A stretch of DNA of 11,553 bases from Sulfurovum sp. (GTDB lineage Bacteria; Campylobacterota; Campylobacteria; Campylobacterales; Sulfurovaceae). The stretch is taken from contig JALSSQ010000177.1 of NCBI GenBank assembly GCA_026984165.1, forward strand, positions 1 to 11,553, given 5' to 3'. Below are positions 5,522 through 11,553 of this stretch, piece after piece. Within the stretch, counting starts at the first letter, position 1. Each line of letters begins with the position of its first letter. Made by a program: the position numbers and the translations under genes. The notes below the pieces were generated by a model that did no database searches, was not told where the DNA came from, and saw only the letters and a program-made list of their open reading frames with translations.

Positions 5522-8092
5522 CTATCCAACCATCGCTTCAAGTTCATCTTGTGAAACCTGGTTGAAGTTTAGGTATCTATAGACATCGTCTGTCATCTCT
5601 GGTTTGATTTTGTTTGGTACGATCTCCATGTATTCTGCGGCAGTAGGGATGCGACCCTTGAGTGCAACCACACCAGCAAGCTCCGAAGAACCAAGATAGA
5701 CTTGCGAATCTTTACCAAGTCTGTTATCGAAGTTACGTGTACTGGTAGAGAATACCCATGCGCCTTGACCCACCGATGCCTGGTTACCCATACAGAGTGA
5801 ACATCCTGGTATCTCTGTTCTGGCACCTGCCATACCAAAGACGGAGTAGTATCCCTCTTCTTGAAGTGTCTTTTCATCCATTTTTGTCGGAGGACATACC
5901 CATAGTTTGGAAGGTACTGCACCTTCACCACGGAGTACCTCACCAAGTGCACGGAAGAGCCCAATATTTGTCATACAAGATCCGACAAAGACCTCGTCAA
6001 TCTCTGTTCTAAGACCAGATTCATGAATTTCACTCAATGTTTTGACATCATCTGGATCATTTGGACATGCCAAGATAGGTTCTGTGATTTCATTCATATC
6101 GATCTCAATCACTGCGGCATACTCTGCATCTTTGTCTGCTTCAAGAAGTACGGGATTTTCTATCCATGCTTTCATCTTGTCTGCACGTCTTTGTAGGGTT
6201 GCTTTATCTTCATACCCTTGCTTGATAAGCTCCTCTATCAGTACGATATTGGATTTGAGATATTCGATGATAGGCTCTTTGTTAAGTTTGACTGTACATG
6301 CCGCAGCTGAACGTTCAGCAGAAGCATCAGAGAGCTCAAAAGCCTGTTCACACTTAAGGTCTTCAAGTCCTTCAATCTCAAGTACACGTCCTGCGAAGAT
6401 GTTTTTCTTGCCTTTTTTCTCTACAGTAAGCAAGCCTTGCTTGATAGCATAGTATGGAATGGCATTGACCATATCACGTAGCGTAATACCTGGTTGCATT
6501 TCACCTTTAAAGCGTACAAGCACAGACTCAGGCATCGTAAGAGGCATCATCCCTGTAACACCTGCGAAAGCAACAAGCCCAGAACCCGCTGGGAATGAGA
6601 TACCAATAGGGAATCTGGTATGACTGTCTCCACCTGTACCTACGGTATCTGGAAGACACATACGGTTGAGCCATGAGTGGATAACACCATCACCTGGTCT
6701 AAGGATAAACCCTTTTCTCTCTGTCCAGAATTTAGGCAGTGTGTGTTGCAAGTCAATATCGGATGGTTTAGGGTAGGCTGCTGTGTGACAGAAAGACTGA
6801 AGCACAAAGTCTGCACCAAAGTTCAGTGCCGCAAGCTCCTTAATCTCATCTCTGGTCATAGGCCCTGTTGTATCTTGAGAACCAACAGTCGTACATACCG
6901 GCTCACAATAGACACCTGGTTTTACCCCTTCAAGTCCACACGCTTTACCTACCATTTTTTGTGCAAGTGTAAAGCCTTTGCCATTGTCTGCTGGCTGTGT
7001 AGGTGCCAAGAAGGCATCTGATGCGCCGAGCCCCAATGCTTCTCTGGCTTTCGCCGTAAGTCCCTTACCGATAATAAGTGGAATACGCCCTCCGGCTCTC
7101 ATCTCATCGGTAAGTGTATTTGGCTCCAAGGTAAACTCAGAGACCACTTGGCCCTCTTTTTCAATCACACCATCATAAGGTTTTAGGGTGATCACATCAC
7201 CTGTCTCAAGTTTGTCAACAGGTGCTTGAATAGGAAGACATCCGCTGTCTTCTGCTGTATTGAAGAATATCGGTGCAATAATGCTTCCAATGACCACACC
7301 GCCTGTTCTTTTGCCTGGAATAAATGGAATATCTCTACCCATATGCCACTGCACAGAGTTGATACCTGATTTTCTGGAACTCCCTGTACCTACAACATCA
7401 CCGACATATGCCAAAGGATGCCCTTTTTTCTTAAGCTCTGCCATCGTCTCAAGAGGTTTTTCCATTCTATTGACAAGGAATGAGTTGGCATGCAATGGAA
7501 TATCAGCTCTAGTAAATGCCTCTGAAGCTGGAGAGAGATCATCTGTATTTGTCTCACCAGGCACTTTATAGACTGTGAGTGTAATTTCCTTTTCTAACTC
7601 TGGTTTGTTGTAGAACCACTCAGCATTTGCCCAAGATTCTACCACTTCTTTCGCCAAGGCATTACCTTCATCCATCAAAGTTTTTACATCATTGAATGAA
7701 TCATACACAAGCAGTGTGTTTTTGAGTTGATTTGCAGCAGACTGGGCAACTGCCTTGTCTTCTAGCTTGAGTGCCTGTACAAGGGGCTGTACATTAAATC
7801 CACCAAGCATCGTACCTAAAATTTCTGTCGCTTTGAGCGCATCTATCGCTTCACATGATGCCTTGCCTTGTACGATATCGTTTAAAAAGGCTGCTTTGAC
7901 ATATGCTGCATCATCCACACCTGCTGGTACATGGTGCATGAAAAGTTCCATGGCATACGCTTGATCTTTGATTGGGTTAGCTTTCAATAGCTCTACAAGC
8001 TCTGCTGTCTGCTCTGCGGTAAGCGCAAGTGGTGGCACACCCAGTTCTGCACGTTGGGCTGTGTGTGCTTTATACTCTTCTAATAAGGCCAT
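5522..8092 (-). CDS. acnB: Bifunctional aconitate hydratase 2/2-methylisocitrate dehydratase AcnB
   Basis: TCA-cycle iron-sulphur enzyme interconverting citrate and isocitrate; AcnB-type enzymes may also hydrate 2-methylaconitate. At 856 residues it is nearly the length of E. coli AcnB (865). The N-terminal helical repeat domain (about 1-155) characteristic of AcnB is present, followed by the swivel domain with GTGSSRKSG (235-243) and the core domains. The 4Fe-4S ligands are visible as C706 in VGSCMTN and C764/C767 in CSLCMGNQ. The substrate-site motif TGGDSHTRFP lies at 486-495. The start is well supported: ATG at 8092 with AGGAG six bases upstream. It is a single-gene unit: its own candidate promoter lies upstream, ftsK is 139 bases further up on the same strand, and a strong intrinsic terminator follows. 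In the reductive TCA cycle of Sulfurovum-like autotrophs the enzyme would run from citrate cleavage metabolism; that role is inferred. Confidence 0.97.
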   Translation of the reverse strand: MALLEEYKAHTAQRAELGVPPLALTAEQTAELVELLKANPIKDQAYAMELFMHHVPAGVDDAAYVKAAFLNDIVQGKASCEAIDALKATEILGTMLGGFNVQPLVQALKLEDKAVAQSAANQLKNTLLVYDSFNDVKTLMDEGNALAKEVVESWANAEWFYNKPELEKEITLTVYKVPGETNTDDLSPASEAFTRADIPLHANSFLVNRMEKPLETMAELKKKGHPLAYVGDVVGTGSSRKSGINSVQWHMGRDIPFIPGKRTGGVVIGSIIAPIFFNTAEDSGCLPIQAPVDKLETGDVITLKPYDGVIEKEGQVVSEFTLEPNTLTDEMRAGGRIPLIIGKGLTAKAREALGLGASDAFLAPTQPADNGKGFTLAQKMVGKACGLEGVKPGVYCEPVCTTVGSQDTTGPMTRDEIKELAALNFGADFVLQSFCHTAAYPKPSDIDLQHTLPKFWTERKGFILRPGDGVIHSWLNRMCLPDTVGTGGDSHTRFPIGISFPAGSGLVAFAGVTGMMPLTMPESVLVRFKGEMQPGITLRDMVNAIPYYAIKQGLLTVEKKGKKNIFAGRVLEIEGLEDLKCEQAFELSDASAERSAAACTVKLNKEPIIEYLKSNIVLIEELIKQGYEDKATLQRRADKMKAWIENPVLLEADKDAEYAAVIEIDMNEITEPILACPNDPDDVKTLSEIHESGLRTEIDEVFVGSCMTNIGLFRALGEVLRGEGAVPSKLWVCPPTKMDEKTLQEEGYYSVFGMAGARTEIPGCSLCMGNQASVGQGAWVFSTSTRNFDNRLGKDSQVYLGSSELAGVVALKGRIPTAAEYMEIVPNKIKPEMTDDVYRYLNFNQVSQDELEAMVG

Positions 8093-8128
8093 AATGGTCT
8101 CCTGTTAATTATATTTAGTTGTATAAAG

Positions 8129-8137
8129 ATAGTAGCA
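8129..8137 (-). promoter_or_regulatory. Candidate extended -10 promoter for acnB
   Basis: The minus strand reads TGCTACTAT (TG 8137-8136, TACTAT 8134-8129), giving a predicted leader of about 30 bases before the acnB ATG. A second box, TATACT at 8164-8159, lies further upstream and cannot be excluded. The rest of the 8093-8231 gap holds a T-rich run (minus strand, near 8217-8211) after ftsK, but no clear terminator hairpin. Confidence 0.4.
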
Positions 8138-8231
8138 AAAGTGTAATTTGATTTAGATAGTATAAGCCTTAGGTATAAATAAGATAAATATTATGTATCG
8201 GATGGTGACAAAAAAAGAGGAAAACAAGGGA

Positions 8232-10475
8232 TTATAGTATCTCTCTATTTCCTTTGGCATTAGGTGCAGAGAGTACCCCTTTGGCTTCAAGCTGTTCTAT
8301 GATGTTGGCAGAACGGTTATAGCCTATTTGTAACTTACGCTGCAGGTAAGAGATGGATGTTTTATTGTCTGTAAGGACAACCTGTTTTGCTTCTTCATAA
8401 AGTGGATCAAGAGTGATCTCTGCATCTCCGTCTCCATTGGATGATGATGCACCACCCACAACAAGATAACTTTCATCATAATCAGGTACACGTTGTGCCT
8501 TCAAATACTCCACAATCTCTTCTATCTCTTCTTCTGTGTTCCATGGTGCATGAATACGTACAAGTCCTGTAGCACCAGGAGGAGTAAAGAGTCCATCACC
8601 ACGTCCCAGTAAGCTGTCTGCACCTAAAGCATCCAAAATCACTTTAGAATCGATGCGTGAGCCTACGCGGTAAGAGAGTCTGGAAGGCAAGTTGGCTTTG
8701 ATGAGTCCTGTGACGACATCTACAGATGGTCGCTGGGTTGCCACAACCAAGTGAATACCACAGGCACGAGACTTCTGTGCAAGCCTAGCGATACTAAGCT
8801 CCACCTCTTTGCCCCCATTCATCATCAAGTCCGCCAGTTCATCTATAATTACCACAATAAAAGGAAAAGGTTCTGCTCCTGTTTTTTTCACTTTTTCATT
8901 GTAGTTTTCTATATTTTTGGTACGCGCCTCAGCCATTAGTTTATAACGCCTCTCCATCTCTCCTACCATATTTGCAAGTGCTGCTATCGCTTTTGCAGGC
9001 TCAGTAATAACAGGGGTAATCAGGTGTGGCACATCTTCATAGGCAGCAAATTCAAGCATCTTGGGGTCAATAAGCATAAGTTTTAACTGGTCTGGATCAT
9101 TGCGATATAGCAGCGATAATATCATCGCGTTTATTCCTACCGATTTACCAGAACCTGTTGTACCTGCTATGAGTAAATGCGGAAGTTTTTTAATGTCGGT
9201 AATAAACGGATTCCCCACAATATCTTTACCCAATGCCACAGTCAAAGGAGAACTAGACTCCTTAAAGATGTCACTCTCCAAAATTTCGCGTAGATAAATG
9301 GTTTCAATATTCTCATTTGGTATCTCAATCCCTACTACATCACGACCAGGAATGGGTGCTTGTATGCGAATAGTCTCTGCACTTAGTGCCATAGCAAGGT
9401 CATCTTGCAGTCCAAGGATTTTAGAGACTTTTACATTCGGTGCAGGCTTAAATTCAAAAGTTGTTACCAAAGGACCTGAGTAGGTACGCACTACATCACC
9501 ATCAACCCTAAACTGAGACAACTTGGCTAAAAGTTCTTCTATCTTTCTGTCTATCTCTGCTTCATTGACTTTTTTAGTGGTTTTAGGTGCTTTTTGTAAA
9601 AAGTCCAATTTTGGAAGTTTGAAATTTTTAGGTTTAGCTACCTTTCCCTTTTCTATGGCATCCATCAGTTTAGAGTTCTCTTCAAGTTCGGAGACTATTT
9701 TGACATGAGAGTTTGATGTAGAAGTCTCTTTTGTTTCAAGCGTATCTTCTCTGTTCATCGCATTCACTTCGAGTTTCTGTTTATCATTTGCAACAGCATT
9801 TTCAGCTATTTCATCTATGCTTGCTGTGGTACTTAGTTCTACTTCGGGGGGTCTTGTCTTTACTGTAGTCTTACGCTTGGCAGGTGCTTTTCGCTTTGGT
9901 TTGGGTGTTTCATCTAAAATAGGCATCATCTCATCTTCAAGTGCAGGAGAATCAAAAGGGTTGCTAAACATTTTCTTCAATAGCATAGGCATTGTTGCTA
10001 CCATTTTTCCCATCCATCCAAAAGAGATAGAAGGTTTAGGAACACTTACTTTCAGACTGGGAAATGAAAAATCATCATCAATAATAAACACAATAGCCAA
10101 AGCCGAAACCATCAACCAAAAGAGCCATAAACCTGCTTTGCCGATGAGTGGTTGTAAAAATGCTACGATTTGTGTACCTATGAAACCCACATTTTCCGGT
10201 TCTAACACTAAAGCACTCAATAATACAAGCGAAATAAACAGTAACATCCACCCCAAATAAAAATCAATATCTTTACGTACTTTCACATCAGAATAAAGTT
10301 TGTAAAGAGGATAAAAGAGTATAAAAAGATTTATATATGCCACATACCCAAATAAAAAGAGGTTGGTTCCCCCTATCTTTTTACCTATATCGCCGATAAG
10401 TCCCGTATCATGATATATGGTAGAAAATGCTGCATAAATGAAAAGTATCGCTGTGATAATAATAGTAATCTTCAA
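8232..10475 (-). CDS. ftsK: DNA translocase FtsK
   Basis: Septum-anchored hexameric ATPase that pumps DNA toward dif for chromosome dimer resolution during division. Counting from the first TTG (10481; 749 codons), four membrane segments lie at about 5-24, 41-61, 76-93 and 99-135. A basic and acidic low-complexity linker follows (about 160-310), then the motor. Walker A is GTTGSGKS (440-447) and Walker B is VVIIDELADLM (543-553), with the conserved ATQRPSVDV (581-589). The C-terminal gamma winged-helix domain (about 690-749) contains NRSANIIEQLEAKGV, the type that reads polar DNA guide sequences. The compact linker is usual in Campylobacterota. Start choice: the frame opens with TTG at 10481, directly abutting AGGA (10485-10482) with no spacing. 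The TTG two codons later (10475) has a proper six-base spacing and is preferred, giving 747 residues. There is no ATG near. It is divergent from the tRNA pair. Confidence 0.95.
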   Translation of the reverse strand: MKITIIITAILFIYAAFSTIYHDTGLIGDIGKKIGGTNLFLFGYVAYINLFILFYPLYKLYSDVKVRKDIDFYLGWMLLFISLVLLSALVLEPENVGFIGTQIVAFLQPLIGKAGLWLFWLMVSALAIVFIIDDDFSFPSLKVSVPKPSISFGWMGKMVATMPMLLKKMFSNPFDSPALEDEMMPILDETPKPKRKAPAKRKTTVKTRPPEVELSTTASIDEIAENAVANDKQKLEVNAMNREDTLETKETSTSNSHVKIVSELEENSKLMDAIEKGKVAKPKNFKLPKLDFLQKAPKTTKKVNEAEIDRKIEELLAKLSQFRVDGDVVRTYSGPLVTTFEFKPAPNVKVSKILGLQDDLAMALSAETIRIQAPIPGRDVVGIEIPNENIETIYLREILESDIFKESSSPLTVALGKDIVGNPFITDIKKLPHLLIAGTTGSGKSVGINAMILSLLYRNDPDQLKLMLIDPKMLEFAAYEDVPHLITPVITEPAKAIAALANMVGEMERRYKLMAEARTKNIENYNEKVKKTGAEPFPFIVVIIDELADLMMNGGKEVELSIARLAQKSRACGIHLVVATQRPSVDVVTGLIKANLPSRLSYRVGSRIDSKVILDALGADSLLGRGDGLFTPPGATGLVRIHAPWNTEEEIEEIVEYLKAQRVPDYDESYLVVGGASSSNGDGDAEITLDPLYEEAKQVVLTDNKTSISYLQRKLQIGYNRSANIIEQLEAKGVLSAPNAKGNREIL

Positions 10476-10508
10476 TCTCAATCCTAATTAATATTAAATA
10501 ATGAAGAC

Positions 10509-10517
10509 ATTATAACA
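10509..10517 (-). promoter_or_regulatory. Extended -10 promoter for ftsK
   Basis: The minus strand carries a perfect TGTTATAAT (TG 10517-10516, TATAAT 10514-10509). The predicted leader is about 27 bases and includes AGGA at 10485-10482. No good -35 is seen 17 bases upstream. It faces away from the tRNA promoter, whose -35 begins 35 bases to the right. Confidence 0.55.
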
Positions 10518-10551
10518 AATAAACATAAGTTCATACGTAAAATCTTTCAAA

Positions 10552-10579
10552 TTGACATTAAAATTAATATTTATACTAT
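10552..10579 (+). promoter_or_regulatory. Promoter of the tRNA-Leu/tRNA-Gly pair
   Basis: A perfect TTGACA (10552-10557) is followed by TACTAT (10574-10579) at a 16-base spacing; an overlapping TATACT (10572-10577) is a better hexamer but at 14 bases. This is the only promoter in the window with a consensus -35, in keeping with strong stable-RNA promoters. About 50 bases of leader precede the mature tRNA-Leu end and would be removed by processing. Confidence 0.5.
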
Positions 10580-10636
10580 TCTAAACGATGTTTAAGCTCG
10601 CTAGGAGTAAAATCCTTTTCACGTTTCAAGACGTAT

Positions 10637-10721
10637 GCCGCAGTGATGGAACTGGTAGACTTGGTAGACTCAAAATCTTCTGCCTTCGGGCGTGTCGGTT
10701 CGAATCCGACCTGCGGTACCA
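10637..10721 (+). tRNA. tRNA-Leu (anticodon CAA)
   Basis: An 85-base class II tRNA with encoded CCA (10719-10721), reading UUG codons. The acceptor GCCGCAG (10637-10643) pairs with CTGCGGT (10711-10717), with a G-T first pair and discriminator A. The anticodon loop CTCAAAA (10669-10675) places CAA at 10671-10673. The long variable arm is GCC-TTCG-GGC (10682-10691). The T arm GTCGG/CCGAC closes the loop TTCGAAT. Oddities are a T-T mismatch in the D stem (10647/10661) and another in the anticodon stem (10665/10679). It is followed 26 bases later by tRNA-Gly, probably on the same transcript. Confidence 0.93.
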
Positions 10722-10727
10722 CAACCT

Positions 10728-10747
10728 TTACATTTATATGTAATTTT
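10728..10747 (+). other. Small AT-rich hairpin between the two tRNAs
   Basis: TTACAT (10728-10733), loop TTAT and ATGTAA (10738-10743) form a perfect six-base-pair stem followed by TTTT (10744-10747). It is probably a spacer structure used in tRNA processing. It is too weak and AT-rich to be called a terminator with confidence, and tRNA-Gly begins in the next base. Confidence 0.3.
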
Positions 10748-10823
10748 GCGGGCGTAGCTCAGTGGCTAGAGTTCCTGCCTTCCAAGCAGGCTGTCGAGGG
10801 TTCGAATCCCTTCGCCCGCTCCA
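10748..10823 (+). tRNA. tRNA-Gly (anticodon UCC)
   Basis: A 76-base class I tRNA with encoded CCA (10821-10823), reading GGA/GGG codons. The acceptor GCGGGCG (10748-10754) pairs perfectly with CGCCCGC (10813-10819), discriminator T. The anticodon stem CCTGC/GCAGG encloses CTTCCAA, with TCC at 10781-10783. The T loop is TTCGAAT with stem GAGGG/CCCTT, whose outer pair is G-T. It sits 26 bases after tRNA-Leu and shares its promoter. A T-rich stretch at about 10826-10834 follows, but no terminator hairpin is clear. Confidence 0.96.
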
Positions 10824-10870
10824 CTCTTTTTTATATATTCATAATAATACTCTCGATTCTAACTTACTTT

Positions 10871-10879
10871 TGATATAAT
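10871..10879 (+). promoter_or_regulatory. Extended -10 promoter for ubiX
   Basis: TGATATAAT (TG 10871-10872, TATAAT 10874-10879) is a perfect extended -10. It would start transcription near 10886, leaving a leader of about 23 bases with AAGG at 10898-10901. It allows ubiX expression independent of the tRNA transcript. Confidence 0.55.
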
Positions 10880-10908
10880 CTTTTATTAAAAGAATATAAG
10901 GTCATAGA

Positions 10909-11430
10909 TTGAGATTAGTAGTAGCCATCACAGGAGCAAGTGGCGTGCAGCTTGGCAAGAAGTTTGTTGACTACCTGCCCTCGGACACAGAAGTACACGT
11001 GATAGTCTCTGACAATGCCTTAACGGTGGAAAGTTTCGAGAACAAACAGGTCACCCTACACTCCTCGGACAACATCGCCGCTTCGATATCGAGTGGTTCA
11101 TTTAGGGTGGATGCAACGGCTATCATACCCTGTAGCATGAATACTCTTGCTAAAATTGCCTGTGGCATATCTGACAACCTTCCTACCCGTGTGGCAGCAG
11201 TAGCACTCAAAGAGCAAAAGAAGTTACTTTTAGCCCCTCGTGAGTTGCCTTTTTCTGCTATCGCTTTGGAAAACATGCAAAAACTTGCCTCTTTGGGTGT
11301 CATAGTCGCACCTCCTGTGATGGGGTACTACTCTGAATCCTCTTCTTTGGAAGATATGGAGAAGTTTATCATTGGGAAATGGTATGATGTGTTAGGCATA
11401 CCCAACACGCTTTACAGGCGTTGGGAGTGA
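10909..11430 (+). CDS. ubiX: Flavin prenyltransferase UbiX
   Basis: UbiX attaches a dimethylallyl group to FMN, making the prenyl-FMN cofactor used by UbiD-type decarboxylases in quinone and aromatic acid metabolism; cytoplasmic. The FMN-binding start LVVAITGASG (3-12) is typical. Also typical are the PCSMNTLAKIA block (74-84), the RELPFS version of the RETPLS motif (111-116) and the C-terminal FIIGKWYDVLGI (153-164). It has 173 residues, somewhat shorter than the common 185-190. The start codon is TTG at 10909, seven bases after AAGG; no in-frame ATG lies near, and the protein would lose the flavin motif with any later start. Its last codons and stop (GAG TGA) form the first unit of a heptamer repeat. 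In Campylobacterota ubiX is commonly followed by coaD, which bears on the partial ORF at the right edge. Confidence 0.92.
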   Translation: MRLVVAITGASGVQLGKKFVDYLPSDTEVHVIVSDNALTVESFENKQVTLHSSDNIAASISSGSFRVDATAIIPCSMNTLAKIACGISDNLPTRVAAVALKEQKKLLLAPRELPFSAIALENMQKLASLGVIVAPPVMGYYSESSSLEDMEKFIIGKWYDVLGIPNTLYRRWE

Positions 11431-11459
11431 GGAGTTAAGAGTGAGGAGTGAGGAATTAT
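11425..11459 (+). repeat. Heptamer tandem repeat (GAGTGAG units) overlapping the ubiX stop codon
   Basis: Five units of seven bases follow each other: GAGTGAG, GAGTTAA, GAGTGAG, GAGTGAG and GAATTAT. Three are identical and two have diverged. The first unit provides the last ubiX codon and its TGA stop. An inverted copy of the same motif (CCTCACTCC) appears at 11542-11550, so this may be one side of a larger repeat element cut off by the window edge. Confidence 0.65.
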
Positions 11460-11467
11460 GGTATGCT
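11459..11467 (+). promoter_or_regulatory. Possible extended -10 promoter for the gene at the right edge
   Basis: TGGTATGCT (TG 11459-11460, TATGCT 11462-11467) partly fits the extended -10 pattern. It would place a start about 28 bases before the ATG at 11501, the same geometry as the other promoters here. The hexamer has two mismatches, so this is tentative. Confidence 0.3.
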
Positions 11468-11500
11468 TTCTTTCAAAAGATTTTATTAGGAAATAACATC

Positions 11501-11553
11501 ATGACTTTGTATAAGCACAAGGCTACAGCGCAGTCTGTACGCCTCACTCCTTA
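11501..11553 (+). CDS. Start of an unidentified gene, possibly a disrupted coaD (partial, runs off the right edge)
   Basis: ATG at 11501 has AGGA (11488-11491) nine bases upstream and a plausible promoter, and opens a frame of 17 codons, MTLYKHKATAQSVRLTP, to the window edge. In Campylobacterota such as Helicobacter pylori the gene after ubiX is coaD (phosphopantetheine adenylyltransferase), whose N-terminus should quickly show a GTFDP and NGH motif. The first eight residues could be a CoaD lead-in, but from residue 9 the reading is hairpin and repeat sequence rather than the expected motif. It may be a gene broken by a small repeat insertion, a different gene, or a chance ORF. Confidence 0.3.
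   Translation, partial: MTLYKHKATAQSVRLTP
11521..11553 (+). repeat. Bulged hairpin followed by an inverted copy of the heptamer repeat
   Basis: GGC (11521-11523) and TACAG (11524-11528) pair with CTGTA (11535-11539) and GCC (11541-11543), leaving one bulged C (11540) and a six-base loop. Directly after, CCTCACTCC (11542-11550) is the reverse complement of GGAGTGAGG found at 11431-11454. Read on the minus strand the order is GAG-rich leader and then palindrome, similar in layout to REP elements. It lies inside the open frame that starts at 11501. Confidence 0.5.

Noticed and set aside
6042..6452. A long plus-strand open frame (136 codons) opposite acnB
   Set aside because: It is antisense to a strongly conserved AcnB region, serine-rich in the way typical of shadow frames, with no ribosome binding site.
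8209..8231. T-rich run after ftsK (minus strand) as an intrinsic terminator
   Set aside because: No stable hairpin precedes the T run, so termination there cannot be supported.
9817..10260. A plus-strand open frame (147 codons) opposite the ftsK membrane and linker region
   Set aside because: It is a shadow of the FtsK frame; low-complexity composition comes from the complementary coding strand.
10643..10873. A 76-codon open frame running through both tRNA genes
   Set aside because: It is read entirely through two well-folded tRNAs and their spacer and has no family resemblance.
11425..11553. The GAGTGAG repeats considered as a CRISPR or iteron array
   Set aside because: Units are seven bases, contiguous without spacers, diverged, and there is no cas or replication gene nearby.

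Overview
The window looks like ordinary chromosome from a campylobacterotal (epsilonproteobacterial) bacterium, most likely close to Sulfurovum. This is inferred from the protein style of AcnB, MetF, the compact FtsK and UbiX, from moderate-to-low GC, and from a run of extended -10 promoters (TGnTATAAT-like) with no clear -35, which is the usual sigma-70 promoter type in this phylum. I could run no database search, so the genus is a judgement.

Layout, left to right. Positions 1-2639 hold a tightly packed minus-strand operon: serB (phosphoserine phosphatase), an ABC exporter half-transporter, and the start of uppP (undecaprenyl-diphosphatase), which runs off the left edge. SerB and the exporter overlap by one base, and the exporter stop codon overlaps the uppP ribosome binding site. 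A divergent intergenic region (2640-2729) contains a short REP-like hairpin and two overlapping back-to-back -10 boxes that should drive serB leftward and metF rightward. MetF (5,10-methylene-THF reductase) and a small DUF3817-type membrane protein follow on the plus strand.

From about 4006 to 5420 the DNA becomes clearly AT-richer (hand counts of 60-base samples give about 25% GC, against 35-48% in neighbouring genes). This patch carries a YbgC-like acyl-CoA thioesterase and two small unrecognised minus-strand proteins, one with several membrane segments and one with an N-terminal signal or anchor. It is the best candidate for acquired or fast-evolving sequence. Next come a good intrinsic terminator and acnB (aconitate hydratase B), then ftsK (DNA translocase), both on the minus strand.

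Divergent from ftsK is a plus-strand tRNA pair, tRNA-Leu(CAA) and tRNA-Gly(UCC), both with encoded CCA. It is followed by ubiX (flavin prenyltransferase) with its own promoter. The right edge carries a heptamer tandem repeat (GAGTGAG units) that begins inside the last codons of ubiX. Further right are a promoter and start codon for another gene (coaD would be expected from Campylobacterota gene order), and a bulged hairpin followed by an inverted copy of the repeat that lies within the first codons of that gene. This edge is the most interesting structural puzzle.

Functionally these are mostly housekeeping genes: serine and one-carbon metabolism (serB/metF), cell-envelope lipid carrier recycling (uppP), TCA cycle (acnB), chromosome segregation (ftsK) and prenyl-FMN synthesis (ubiX). 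I see no CRISPR array, defence system, prophage or transposase gene, and no clearly new system. The leads are the edge repeats, the AT-rich patch and the regulatory architecture.
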